A stretch of DNA of 64,000 bases from Cyrtodaria siliqua (lineage: Eukaryota; Mollusca; Bivalvia; Adapedonta; Hiatellidae): the NCBI GenBank assembly GCA_037043455.1, contig JAWPHD010000284.1:434001-498000 (forward strand), read 5' to 3'. Of this stretch, positions 12,001 through 20,506 are shown piece after piece. Both the position numbers and the translations under genes were made by a program. The notes below the pieces were generated by a model. The model made no database searches, was not told the DNA's origin, and was given only the letters and a program-made list of their open reading frames with translations. Within the stretch, counting starts at the first letter, position 1. Every line of letters begins with the position of its first letter.

Positions 12001-15000
12001 TCTTTGTCCGGACTAGTTCTCCTGATCCCCTGGTAGTATTTCAACGAATCATTGTATTTCAGTTGAATGATTTTTGGTGGATTTATGGCCCTTTCCCCTG
12101 TGGGGGAGACATCAGATTTACTAAAAAACACCTCTAATTAAATAAAAGTTAGTTTTTATTAGATCAACTGTGCCGAAGGCTCAAGGTTTCTATTGGGATC
12201 ACTCTTTGTCGGTCATCCGTCGTCGTGGTGAACTTTTGCTTCAAACTTATGGTCCTCTACCAAGTTTGTTCAAATGGTAACCCTGGTATGAAATTTGGCC
12301 CCGCTCCGGTGGTCACAGTTTTGCATAGACTTATATAGGGAAAAAATAAAAAATCTCTGAAACTGCCAGCCAGAGGTTTAATATTTTGCATTTACTATAA
12401 GATTATGGTCCTTTACCAAGTTTGTTCAAATGGTAATGGTATTTGACCCCGCACCGAGGGTCACAGTTTTACATAGACTTGAATAGAGAAAAACATAAAA
12501 AAAACCTTCTTCTCTGAAACTGCAAGAGCCAGAGGTTTAATATTTTGCATTTGCTATAATCTTATGGTCAAATTTGTTCAAATGGTGACCCTAGGGTCAA
12601 ATTTGGCCCCGCCCCATGGGTCACAGTTTTGCATAGACTTATATAGGAAAAACATTAAAGTCTTCTTCTCTGAAACTGCAAGAGCCAGAGCAACATTTCT
12701 GTAATGTTTTGCAGAGGTTTAATGTTTTGCAGAGGTTTAATATTTTGCATTTACTATACTATTATGGTCCTTTACCAAGTTTGTTCAAATGATGACCCTG
12801 GGGTCACATTTGGCCCCGCCCCAGGGGTCACATGTATAGGGAAAAACTTAAAAAATCTTTCTGAAACCATAAGGCACACAGCTCTCATATATTACATGTA
12901 GCCTTGGGATCACATTTGGCCCTGCCCCAGGTGTTACACTTTAGCACCTTTATTTTGTATTTGATCTTTACCAAATTTTGTCAGTGTCTTTATATCAATA
13001 TTGTAAACGCAACAGAGTCTACGTTTCTTGAACAATCGTCACCAAACTTGCACAGATTGTTTATGACCATAAGATTTTGAAGATGTTCGATAATGTGCCA
13101 GTACTCAGGTGATCGATTTAGGGCCCTCTTGTTTTTATACGCCCAATTGAAAAACATGACGTATTATGGTATGGGGTGGTTTGTCCGCACAGTGACCGTA
13201 GGTATATGAAAATATCTATTCTGGACAATAACTTCGAAACCATAACACCTACACTCATGAAACTTCATTCGTACATTGCCCTAGGTGAGAGGATGATCCC
13301 TATTGTTTTAATGATCAGTAGGTCACAGTGACCTTATATGGAAATACGCATTCTGGACGATAACTTCGAAATCATAACACCTACACTCATGAAACGTCAT
13401 AGGTACATTGCCCTTGGTGATAGGATGATCCCTATTGTTTTAATGATCAGTAGGTCAAAGATCAAGGTCACCGTGACCTTATACGGAAATATGCAGTCCA
13501 GAAGATAACTTCGAAACCATAACACCTACACTCATGAAACTTCATAGGTACATTGCCCTATTGATTTTGGGGGTCAAAGGTCAAGGTCTAGTGGGCCCTA
13601 GATGAGAGGAGGATCCCTATTTGGGGTCAGTAAGTCAAAGGTCAAGGTCATAATGTCCTCATATGGAACTATGCATTCCGACCCTAACACCTACACTCAT
13701 ATTGCCCTAGATGAGAGGAGGATCCCTATTGTTTTGGGGTCAGTAGGTCAAAGGTCAAGGTCACAATGACCTCATATGGAACTGCATTCTGAATGATAAC
13801 TTCGAAACCACAACATCGACTCTCATGAAACTTCATAGGTACATTGCCCTAGGCGAGAGTAGGAACCCTGTTTTTTGGGGGGTTTGTAGGTCAGATGTCC
13901 AGGTCAGTGACATTATATTAAAATACATTAACTTCAAAACCATAACACCTACACTCATGAAACTTCATAGGTACATTGCCCTAAGTGAGAAACGGAACCC
14001 TATTGTTCTAGGGGTCAGTAAGTCAAAGTTCAGGTTAACCATTCCTTTATATGGTAATATGCATTTCGAGTGATAACTTCGAAATCATCACCCCCACACT
14101 CATAAAACATTATAGGTACATTGCCCTAGGTGAGAGGAGGATTCCTTTTTATGCCATGGTGCGGTGTCCACTGTCTGTCTGTCCATCGGCAAACTTTTTT
14201 GTAGCGACTACTCCTCTGAAACTACTGATGTTTTTTCATGAAACTTTACAGGAATTGATCCTAGCAAAAATTCATGTTGATGTGAAATCCAAGATGGCTA
14301 CCAAAGTTAAAAATAGATTTTTTAAAAACAAGTTTGTAGCGACTACTTCTTGAAAACTATAATTGATATTGATATGGGACTTCTTCTAATATGATCAGCA
14401 TGACATGATGTTGGAATTGAATTGAATTGGGGTTTTAAGGCGCACCAACACATGAAAAGATTATATGGCGCCTAAAAGGCATGAACATGCCAGGCTCATC
14501 TACCATGTACATCGAGATAAAATATGGAAAATGAGCCTAGAACCTTCTCACCCTGAACTGCAGAGTTGCTGCAAATTCTATCGTAGAAACTCCATTTACG
14601 CTGGAGCCACGTTATTGTTTTTCTGCCACTGCTCTTTTGATGCGAGCGAGATAGCACATGATGTTGGTCTTTGTCGGAAACCGTTTTGATTCTATGTTAA
14701 ACATTGCTGCCAGCGGCCATCTTTGTTTACATAAAGTTATATAGTAAAAACTTGTAGCGACTACTCATGAAACTACTCGACGGATTTTCATGAAACTTAA
14801 CAGAATTGTATCTCTTGATGTCTGGTTGATCCTTGCAATTTCTAGTCTGCCAGAAGTTCAAGATGGCCACCATGGCTAAAATAGATTTTTAAAAAACAAA
14901 TTTGTAGCGACTACTTCTTGAAAACTATAAGTGATATTGATATGGGACTTTATCTAAAATGATCAGCATGACCTGATGTTGGTCCTTGTTGAAAATTATT

Positions 15001-16807
15001 TTGATTCGACATTAAACATGGCTGCCAGTGGCCATCTTTGTTTACATAGAGTTATATAGTAAAAACTTGTAGCGGCTACTCCTCTGAAACTTCACAGGAA
15101 TGCTGATATAGCTATCAAAACCTATCAGTAAAGCTTCAAGGTCGTTGACCTGTTATTTTTTGGAGGGTTGGAGGGGGTCAGTTTGGCAAAGGTCAAAGCC
15201 ACCATGAACTCATATCGAAATATCTGTTCATGAACAATAACTTTGAAACCATAATACCCACACTCACTCATGAAACTTGCTCTAGGTGAGAGGAGGAACC
15301 CTATTGTTTTGGGGTTAGTAGGTCAAAGGTCAAGATCACTATGGTCTTGTATGGAAATACACATTTTGCTAAATAACTTCATGTTTCACAAGTGCATTGC
15401 TTTTGTTGAAAGAAAGAACCTTATTGTTTTGGTGGTCAGAGGGCTAAAGGTCAAGGTCACTAACTTTTTAAAGCGTAATACAGACCAACATGAAGCATTT
15501 TTTGTTAGAAGGCCGAAGGTCAAGGTCATATTGACCTTACACTTAGGAAATGTTTTTTAACATAATAACCATGATAACCCAACGAGAGTGATTGATATAA
15601 GCCATAGGCTTGTTTCACAAACATTTAAAATAAGTAGGTTTAACCAAAACAAACAAAAATAACCTAAATGGGCGTATATTTTACTATAGGATTAAATATA
15701 TTAATGGTGCAATATAATCAGCAGTAAGTAATATGCAAAATCAATTTGCTTTATACTATTCTTAAAACTAGTATTTATGATTTACACATGCAAGTTATGT
15801 GAAAAACTACGGGACTAACAGAATCAAGATTGTCACATGTCCCTTTAAAATGCAGACAAAAAATTAATCTTCTAAAGGTTATTGACAGCATTTAGTCGCG
15901 TTTGATTTGTACTTGATTATGACACCATTAATGGTAATCCACATCAGATGGACTATAAGGTGGCAAAACAATTTCTCATGTGATTTTATATATTGCCTTT
16001 GCATATTCAAAACACTTCCAGAAGAAGTAATTAATTATTGACTGGGAAAACCAAATACTGTCTGCTGTTGCAAAGGTGGGGGCGAAATGTGGTGGAAAGT
16101 CAACACATATCCTTCAGGGGCGTGAAACACTTAAGATCTTAATAGAATTGTGGAATCTACCACCTTTTAATTCAGATAATTGGCAAGCACACTTGTGCTT
16201 GTAAGTCTTTCCTGAGAATGATTTATTAGATCTGCATTTCAAGTGACGTTCCTCATGTTTTGCCCTATATTTTCATTTTGAGTCACTCACTCAGCGGTCA
16301 AAAGTTGAAATCTATGTTTACTAAAAACAACCTCTAGTTTTAATTACGGTACTTGGATGCTAAGCAGTTTGGAATAAAAGTACAAAACCGAGATAATGTT
16401 CTCTTAGTAATTTGTATTACCCCTTGAAGGCATTCTTTACAGCACAGTATATTGATGCTGCCAGTTCCACTTTACTGGGATGCACTATAGATACATTAAG
16501 CGAGATGTTACAGTTAAATATTTGTTTGAATAGTGTTTTGTGTCATTTTTAGCACATATTAGGCCATATGTGATGGTCAGAAATAGCCTAAAATGTGTGG
16601 GAAATGACGTAAAACACCATTCAACCAACCAATCTTTAGTTCTGTTTTTTTTTAAGGAACATAAAGCAGAATATAACTGACAGTATGTTATGAATAATTA
16701 TTCATCTGTATTTTCAGGGCGGGTATTCGTCAGGAAGTGATGTTAGTGAAGGGGAGCTGGAAAAACAACGACGTCTTCTGCTACAGCAGCTGGAGGCTCA
16801 CCAGTGA
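3035..16807 (+). CDS. PRPF40: Pre-mRNA-processing factor 40 homologue (PRPF40A/B), C-terminal exons; gene starts upstream of window
   Basis: PRPF40 is a U1 snRNP-associated nuclear splicing factor with WW domains, then FF domains, then a basic RS-like tail. Six exons join in phase: 3035-3091, 4885-4965, 6600-6773, 7268-7361, 10130-10197 and 16718-16807 (564 nt, 187 residues plus stop). All are flanked by AG and GT. Visible parts are a charged helix (EKAEAREKERLKEEARK), a linker with WED before the last FF domain, that FF domain (VRSRFENESAFDAITLESER then LFKEYL), a lysine/RS-rich tail, and the characteristic C-terminus GSDVSEGELEKQRRLLLQQL followed by EAHQ and TGA. The end closely resembles the vertebrate SELSEGELEKRRRTLLEQL. 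WW domains and earlier FF domains must lie upstream. A or B cannot be assigned because invertebrates usually have one gene. The fourth exon ends in a minisatellite that repeats its splice donor. Confidence 0.92.
3188..3500. repeat. Dispersed intronic repeat, two diverged tandem units
   Basis: Two related units of about 150 bp share 'tttcaccaaactttgtgaaaa' -like and 'agcatcagtat' segments (near 3300-3350 and 3430-3480). The type occurs widely through this window in diverged forms. No coding potential was seen. Confidence 0.5.
3755..3783. repeat. Short hairpin
   Basis: GGAAATATCTC and its reverse complement flank a short loop. It could be the end of a small inverted-repeat element related to the palindrome at 4053. 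Confidence 0.45.
4053..4218. repeat. Near-perfect palindrome, about 80-bp arms with 3-nt loop
   Basis: The left arm runs from about 4053 to 4133 and the right from 4137 to 4218, with a loop AGA at 4134-4136. The inner arm pair is GAGTGC/GCACTC; the outer ends are TAGTTTAATAACCAGTG and its complement. It is likely a palindromic MITE inside the PRPF40 intron. No clear target-site duplication was identified. Confidence 0.7.
4885..4965 (+). CDS. PRPF40: PRPF40 exon (linker before last FF domain)
   Basis: Acceptor ttttcag and donor gtaagt bound 81 nt in phase 0. It codes LRKLETSFKNMLADSSPAIE followed by QDTKWED. The TKWED run matches the D-x-x-WED motif just before the last FF domain in PRPF40 proteins. 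Confidence 0.88.
5660..6488. mobile_element. Non-autonomous pogo/Tigger-like DNA transposon (MITE)
   Basis: Terminal inverted repeats begin CAGTCGAACCTCGAAAGCTC on the left; the right end read in reverse starts CAGTCGAACCTCGATAGCTC. Both ends are flanked by TA (5658-5659 and 6489-6490), the target site of Tc1/mariner/pogo elements. TTCGAA-rich subterminal repeats continue inward on both sides. No transposase ORF remains in the 829 bp. Confidence 0.85.
6024..6100. repeat. Perfect 37-bp-arm palindrome inside the pogo-like MITE
   Basis: The left arm is 6024-6060, the loop TAT is 6061-6063 and the right arm is 6064-6100. The arms are exact reverse complements. It lies off-centre within the larger element and may be a separate hairpin or the start of a nested insertion. 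Confidence 0.85.
6600..6773 (+). CDS. PRPF40: PRPF40 exon (last FF domain plus K/RS tail)
   Basis: Acceptor ttccag and donor gtgagt bound 174 nt in phase 0. The first 35 residues are an FF domain with both phenylalanine positions (RFENESAF and LFKEYL). The exon then becomes basic, HRHKKKKSKKHKSRRSRSRS. Confidence 0.92.
6930..7205. repeat. Two diverged intronic tandem units
   Basis: Two units of about 130 bp each carry GGATTGCATTT, TCACT-GGGTCAA, ATAACTTT and GGAATGAGATATTG. They lie between two PRPF40 exons. Confidence 0.6.
7268..7361 (+). CDS. PRPF40: PRPF40 exon (RS-like tail), 3' end within a minisatellite
   Basis: Acceptor atttcag precedes 7268. The first good donor (GTGAGT) is at 7362, giving 94 nt, phase 0 to 1. 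It codes TVYSEEESSSRHKSKKRKKS followed by RSRSPSYHSPS and one base of the next codon. Five further identical donors lie downstream at 48-bp steps, and the frame stays open through all of them, so longer forms of the exon are possible. Confidence 0.85.
7331..7618 (+). repeat. 48-bp coding minisatellite, six copies, each with a 5' splice site
   Basis: Copies start at 7331, 7379, 7427, 7475, 7523 and 7571. Each reads in the PRPF40 frame as SRSPSYHSPSGEFPVL (16 residues) and contains CAG|GTGAGT or TAG|GTGAGT. Copies differ at only one or two bases: TTA for TCA in copy 2, ACA for CCA in copy 3, AAC for TAC in copy 5. No copy introduces a stop. After the last copy the frame reads on until a TGA near 7777. 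Confidence 0.93.
8000..8930. other. PRPF40 intron without recognised features
   Basis: AT-rich sequence. A 114-codon ORF at 8408-8752 is lysine/isoleucine/asparagine-rich with no motif or splice context and looks like chance. Nothing else was recognised. Confidence 0.5.
9200..9806. mobile_element. hAT-like non-autonomous DNA transposon
   Basis: Ends are TAGAGGTGCGC on the left and CCAACTCTA on the right (reverse TAGAGTTGGG), resembling hAT termini. An 8-bp duplication flanks it: TTCAGTGA at 9192-9199 and TTCAATGA at 9807-9814, 7 of 8 identical. Subterminal regions are rich in ACCGGT/GGTACC-type palindromes. No transposase ORF is present in the 607 bp. Confidence 0.75.
10130..10197 (+). CDS. 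PRPF40: PRPF40 exon (lysine/arginine-rich tail)
   Basis: Acceptor attaaacag and donor gtgagt bound 68 nt. It starts in phase 1 and ends in phase 0, exactly compatible with the exon ending at 7361. It codes DHDREEKSKSKHKKKSKKRR followed by HKG, matching the KKHKKKSKKRRHKS block of vertebrate PRPF40. Confidence 0.9.
10618..10694. repeat. Perfect palindrome, 38-bp arms around one base
   Basis: Arms 10618-10655 and 10657-10694 are exact reverse complements around C10656. The centre reads GATGGCTGCCGCAGCCATC. It is immediately followed by A-rich sequence. Confidence 0.85.
11244..11361. repeat. Inverted repeat (small palindromic element)
   Basis: Arms share AATGTATGGTGC, GGTCCATATG and AAGTTTATG in opposite orientation, best conserved over 11262-11343. 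A related GGTCCATAAAGTTGCATAT segment occurs just upstream near 11126. Confidence 0.6.
11764..12113. repeat. Dispersed repeat bounded by GGGGAGAC ends
   Basis: It begins CTTCCCCACATTGTGGAGGG and ends CCCTGTGGGGGAGAC. The interior has two diverged copies of 'ttgtccgga...ctcctga...catttcaatgaa' followed by 'gtttttggcgga(t)ttatggcc'-like text. Confidence 0.5.
12160..13135. repeat. Tandem array of about 170-bp units (family A)
   Basis: Four or more diverged units share ATGGTCCTTTACCAAGTTTG, TTCAAATGGTGACCCTGGGG, GGCCCCGCCCC, CATAGACTTATATAGG and GCAAGAGCCAGAGGTTTAAT. The array ends with GGTGATCGATTTAGGGCCCT and CTTGTTTTT. The same units, in the same order and with the same terminal motif, recur at 61225-63293. 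Confidence 0.8.
13136..15680. repeat. Composite tandem array with inverted TATACGCCC termini (family B)
   Basis: The left end is TATACGCCCAATTG (about 13137) and the right end is AAATGGGCGTATA (about 15667-15679), giving short inverted termini. Inside are at least seven diverged units of about 150 bp with AACTTCGAAACCATAACACC, CTACACTCATGAAACTTCAT, AGGTACATTGCCCTAGG and GGTCAAAGGTCAAGGTCA. These are followed by units with TTGTAGCGACTACT and CATGGCTGCCAG that also occur at 35545-36950. A SINE is nested at 14415-14655. Confidence 0.7.
14415..14655 (-). mobile_element. SINE, minus orientation, with 12-bp target-site duplication
   Basis: The exact duplication ACATGATGTTGG flanks it at 14403-14414 and 14656-14667. 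Read on the minus strand it begins near GCTATCTCGCTCGCAT and ends with GCGCCTTAAAACCCCAATTC and AATTCAATT. A second plus-strand copy lies at 33222-33457. An unoccupied version of the host repeat is present near 35814-35827 (ACATGATGTTGGACC). Confidence 0.88.
15681..16717. other. Last PRPF40 intron, 3' part
   Basis: No exon was recognised. A SINE-like tail (GACGTAAAACACCATTCAAC) lies near 16600-16630. The rest is AT-rich and unassigned. Confidence 0.45.
16718..16807 (+). CDS. PRPF40: PRPF40 terminal coding exon
   Basis: Acceptor tattttcag precedes 16718. It is phase 0, with 29 codons plus TGA at 16805-16807. The SEGELEKQRRLLLQQL core is the conserved C-terminal signature of PRPF40. Confidence 0.95.
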   Translation, partial: GGYSSGSDVSEGELEKQRRLLLQQLEAHQ

Positions 16808-16960
16808 TGTCATAGATGATGTCATAGTTACCAGTGATGTCATAAGTGGTGTCATAGTCACCAGTGATGTCATAAGTCATCAGTGATGTCATGATGAGTG
16901 ATAACAAATTGGATGCCATAATGATGTTGTTGATGTCATAAAAATACTATTATACTGAAT
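16801..16960 (+). repeat. Short GATGTCAT repeats in the PRPF40 3'UTR
   Basis: Starting within the stop codon region, 'CCAGTGATGTCATAA'-like units occur about five times, then looser GATGTCAT copies continue to about 16950. They are within the predicted 3'UTR. Confidence 0.7.
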
Positions 16961-17359
16961 TTTGTCATTATCAAGTTGATGTTGACAGTCAGGATGTCAT
17001 AAAGGTTCACAATAATATACTGCTGTTATTAAAAAATGACATCGGCATCCATACCATGTCATATGTTTTAAAGGAGTTTTCTAGCAGCATTTTGAGTTAT
17101 AACTCTGGAAACTTTAAACTGAAACATCAATGTGCGAAAAGTTGTTTTTCTGTTCTTTACAAATAAATAGTTAATAACTTGAACTGTTCCCTTAATGACA
17201 TTTTTTGATGGCAACACTCTTGAATTACTTGTTTTATTGTGTTCAAACTGTTGTCTGTTATTGGAGAAACGTTCATTTGTCATCATCATCATGAAGTATG
17301 AAGTCATCATTCATCATTAACAAAACTCAGCTATCAAAGCATCTGCGTTTTATCTTCTA

Positions 17360-17375
17360 AATAAATGCCAATAAA
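17360..17375 (+). terminator. Candidate polyadenylation signals for PRPF40
   Basis: Two AATAAA hexamers lie at 17360-17365 and 17370-17375, about 560 bp after the stop. No other hexamer closer to the stop was noticed. Cleavage site unknown. Confidence 0.45.
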
Positions 17376-17569
17376 CCACATGTTTTCGTTTGTAAAATTA
17401 TTTTATTCCATTATGTATAAAAATACTACTTGTAGTGCCCATAGATGTTTGAGAAACTGGGTAATAAACAAAAATCCATGCAGTATTCAGTATGGTCGCC
17501 TAATTTTGTGAATATTGATTGGCCTTTATTGCATCAGTTTAAAGCTGCATTAATAATTTCATTTTCGGC

Positions 17570-17960
17570 TCAGGTGATCTATTGGGATCACTCTTCGTCC
17601 GTCGTCGGTCCGTCGTCATCGTTAACTTTTGCTTCAAACAACTTCTCCTCAGAAACTGTTTGGCCAGTTTTGGCCAAACTTCGCGTGTATGATCCTTAGA
17701 TGAATGCTTTTTAGATTTGTTAAAATTAGGTCAGTGCAACATCCAAGATGGCCACCATTACCATATATGGTAATGACCTTAGAAAGTCTTCTTCCCAAGA
17801 ACCGCTAGACAAATTTCGACAGTATTTCTTTTAAAGGGACACATGGCATTCTTTAAGTTTTATTCAAACATTAAATTTGCTCATCGATTTAGTTATTCAG
17901 TGAGGACGGAAACCTCGCGTAGAGCAAAAGGGCAAAAGCTCACTTGATTTTGATATATTT
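17570..17960. repeat. Dispersed repeat related to family A start
   Basis: CAGGTGATCTATTGGGATCA and CTTCGTCCGTCGTCGGTC resemble the start of the array at 12160. ACATCCAAGATGGCCACCAT also occurs near 61225 and 62065. Confidence 0.5.
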
Positions 17961-17993
17961 TGACTTTAAAACAGCTTGCATATAATTAAATAA

Positions 17994-18515
17994 ACAAGAG
18001 GCCCAAGAGGGCCTGTGGACGCTCTACTGGCTAACATGGCTCTTATAACATCAATGAAGCGAGAGACTGCCATTTACGTTTTTTTGAAAGTTTTGGGCAA
18101 AATACAGCTATCAACTAAATCAAGGGCCATAACTAAAGAATGTGATAAAGTTTGGTAAAGATCAGATGAAAAATGAAGGCCCTACCATATTAACGAGGCA
18201 AAATATAGCATTTTTAGCTAAATCAAGAGCCATAACACCTGTTACTGGTCTGACTGGTCCAACATGGAGCTAAAAAAATCAAAAAAAAAATCAAATAAAA
18301 ATAAATAACAATTAAAAAAAAATAATAAAAAAAAATTATATCAAAAAAAGAAAGTCATAAAATCTGGTAAAGTTTGGCAAAGATCAGATGCAAAATGAAG
18401 GCCCTACTGTAAGACGAGGCAAATTATAGCATTTTTAACAAAATCAAGGGCCATAACTCCGCTGGAACTGGTCCGATCTGTCTGTTTTTTTAACTTCACC
18501 GAGCTTTTATTGACA
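17994..18515 (-). repeat. Dispersed repeat family C (KFGKDQMKNEG-type)
   Basis: It begins AAACAAGAGGCCCAAGAGGG and contains TAAAGTTTGGTAAAGATCAG, ATGAAAAATGAAGGCCCTAC and AAATCAAGGGCCATAACTCC. Copies occur at 25900-26040, 32840-33040 (reverse), 46930-48140 and here. Repeated short frames in it look protein-like but do not extend. It is interrupted by the MITE at 18520. Confidence 0.6.
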
Positions 18516-18519
18516 TTAA

Positions 18520-19058
18520 AGGGAATGTAGCGCCACAGCCAAACTATCTCTATTATTGAGAGTTAAGAAAAAAATGAATAAAGGTGAAAGAATTTCCAGA
18601 ATCGGATGATAAACAAATAAGTTCTGATTATTTGAAGGTTCTGTTGAAACGGATGTGGAAGTCACCATTTTGAGAGCTATGACATCACAGTTCTAATGAC
18701 CATATATGGAATATTTATAAATATGAAAAATTACTGATTAATAGACAAAAGTGACAGCTACTTATGAAAAATATGTATACTTAATGGCAATAATACTTTA
18801 TATGACCAGTAAATGATTTTGCATTCATTTGCAGCGACTTACTTTGCTTTAAATGATTTTGATCAATATTCCATATATGGTAATTTGGAACTATGACATA
18901 GTTCTAAAAATGGCGGCTCCCATATTCGTTTTAGAACCATCTTTAAATGGTCATATCTTTTTTGTTGATCATCCGATTTTGATAATTCTTTCACCTTTTT
19001 CCAAGTTTTTCAGAACTATTAATAATAAAGCTTGCTTTTCTGTGGCGCTACATTCCCT
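18520..19058. mobile_element. TTAA-inserting inverted-repeat MITE (Kolobok-like or piggyBac-like)
   Basis: Both ends read AGGGAATGTAGCGCCACAG inward. TTAA flanks it at 18516-18519 and 19059-19062. The inverted arms extend imperfectly to about 250 bp each, sharing GGTGAAAGAATT, AATCGGATGAT and ACCATATATGGAATAT. It sits inside family C; the uninterrupted sequence TTGATATTAACAAT is at about 48063-48076. The AGGG...CCCT ends fit Kolobok better than piggyBac. Confidence 0.85.
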
Positions 19059-19062
19059 TTAA

Positions 19063-19682
19063 CAATCTGATAAAGTTTGGTTAAGATCGGATAAAAAATA
19101 GTCTTAAGGTAGAGGGAGTGTAATGCCAAAAAAATCAAATGTTGTTTTACTTGCTATATTCTTGATCCACAACTAACAAGAGACCAAAATATGAAGTTTA
19201 AGAAGATTTCAACCACAGGTTTGGAAAAAAAACCTAATTATGGTTATCTCCCCTTTGTGTCATAATTTCAGTGCGAAATGTCTGGGGGTATACTTACAAA
19301 ACTTGCAATAAAAAAATCAATTTTCATAGTTTTTAATCAGGAATAGTGTTAATACACTCTTAAGTTATTACTTAATTGAGTTAAAGCTCCAAATCAGGAA
19401 AAGCAAGATACCAACAATTGAATATGAGCCTGTCAGTTGCAATGTCAATAACAAAAAAATCTGATTTTTTACGATTTTGTAAAAGTACAACTATGAAAAA
19501 TTGAAAAAAAATCCCAAAAACATAATTAGTAAATCAAAATGAACAATACAATAATTGTCTATATAGTGTATCAAACAGAATAGCCAAATTAAAACAACAT
19601 TCACCATCAATAAGTTGACATAAAGTATTTTGTTTGAAACAACCACATAATCCGATTTATGTAATTTTTTGTGTAAAACAGA
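19063..19682. other. Sequence downstream of the transposase-exonuclease gene
   Basis: The first 30 bp resume family C. The rest is AT-rich with no recognised feature. No clear polyadenylation hexamer was found for the minus-strand gene. Confidence 0.4.
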
Positions 19683-20506
19683 TCAAGAGCCGACACTAGA
19701 TTCAAAGTGCTTGGCCAACTTTGGAATAACTTCCTCAAGGACTTTTTTAGAATTTGTTATTCTAGGTAACCCATCACTGTTTGCTGCTGTGAAAGAATCA
19801 TGAAGTCCATCTTCCCCTGACCGCTTGAAGATCACCTTCAAATGGTTCAAGTTTAACCCTGATCCAGCAATATTTTCTGCAGTTGGGCGCTTCATTATAC
19901 CATGGATTATCAAGGTGTCTAAAGATCTAATGTTGGAAGACTTTGCAGTATTAAACTGTAATGAATGTTTCATTGCAACAGGGGAAAAACTAAAAGGTAA
20001 ACGCTCTGACTCATCACAAAGTGCAAGAAGTTTTCCAAGGGCCTCGACATCAGCTTCAGCATTGTGAGCATCATACGAAATGCCAAGATGCTGTTTGACT
20101 AAGTCTTCCTGTTTGTGAGACTGATCTGGGAATTTCTTCTTAAACAATGGCAGACTGTCAATTAAACCAAATACACATTGTAAAAAGACTTCCATGGTTT
20201 TGTTTTTATCTATAGCGGTCATCAATACAGGAAAGTCAAACCTGCGGCCATTATGCGCAACAAGAATAACGTTAGAGAACTTCTGCAACCAATTATATAA
20301 TTTGACAATTGCACTATCTATCGTTTCACAGACCACAGGTTGTCCATTCACAGACATGTCACCGTCATTGTTCACATATATCCCAGTAACTCTTTGTGCC
20401 TCAGCAGCAATTGGTACACAAGGCTTTGTGTAAACTGAAAATTTACTCCCTGTCTTCATCTCTGCTGCCGCGATTTGGGTGATGTGTGGCATCACAGAAT
20501 AACGAA
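19683..20506 (-). CDS. Transposase-exonuclease exon 7 (exonuclease motifs II and III, stop)
   Basis: Acceptor tttttcag-type (reverse of 20507-20515) and stop TGA at 19685-19683. It begins with two bases completing the codon split from the previous exon and continues RYSVMPHITQIAAAEM. It holds VAHNGRRFDFP and DAHNAEADVEAL, then about 115 residues of unrecognised C-terminal tail. Confidence 0.9.
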
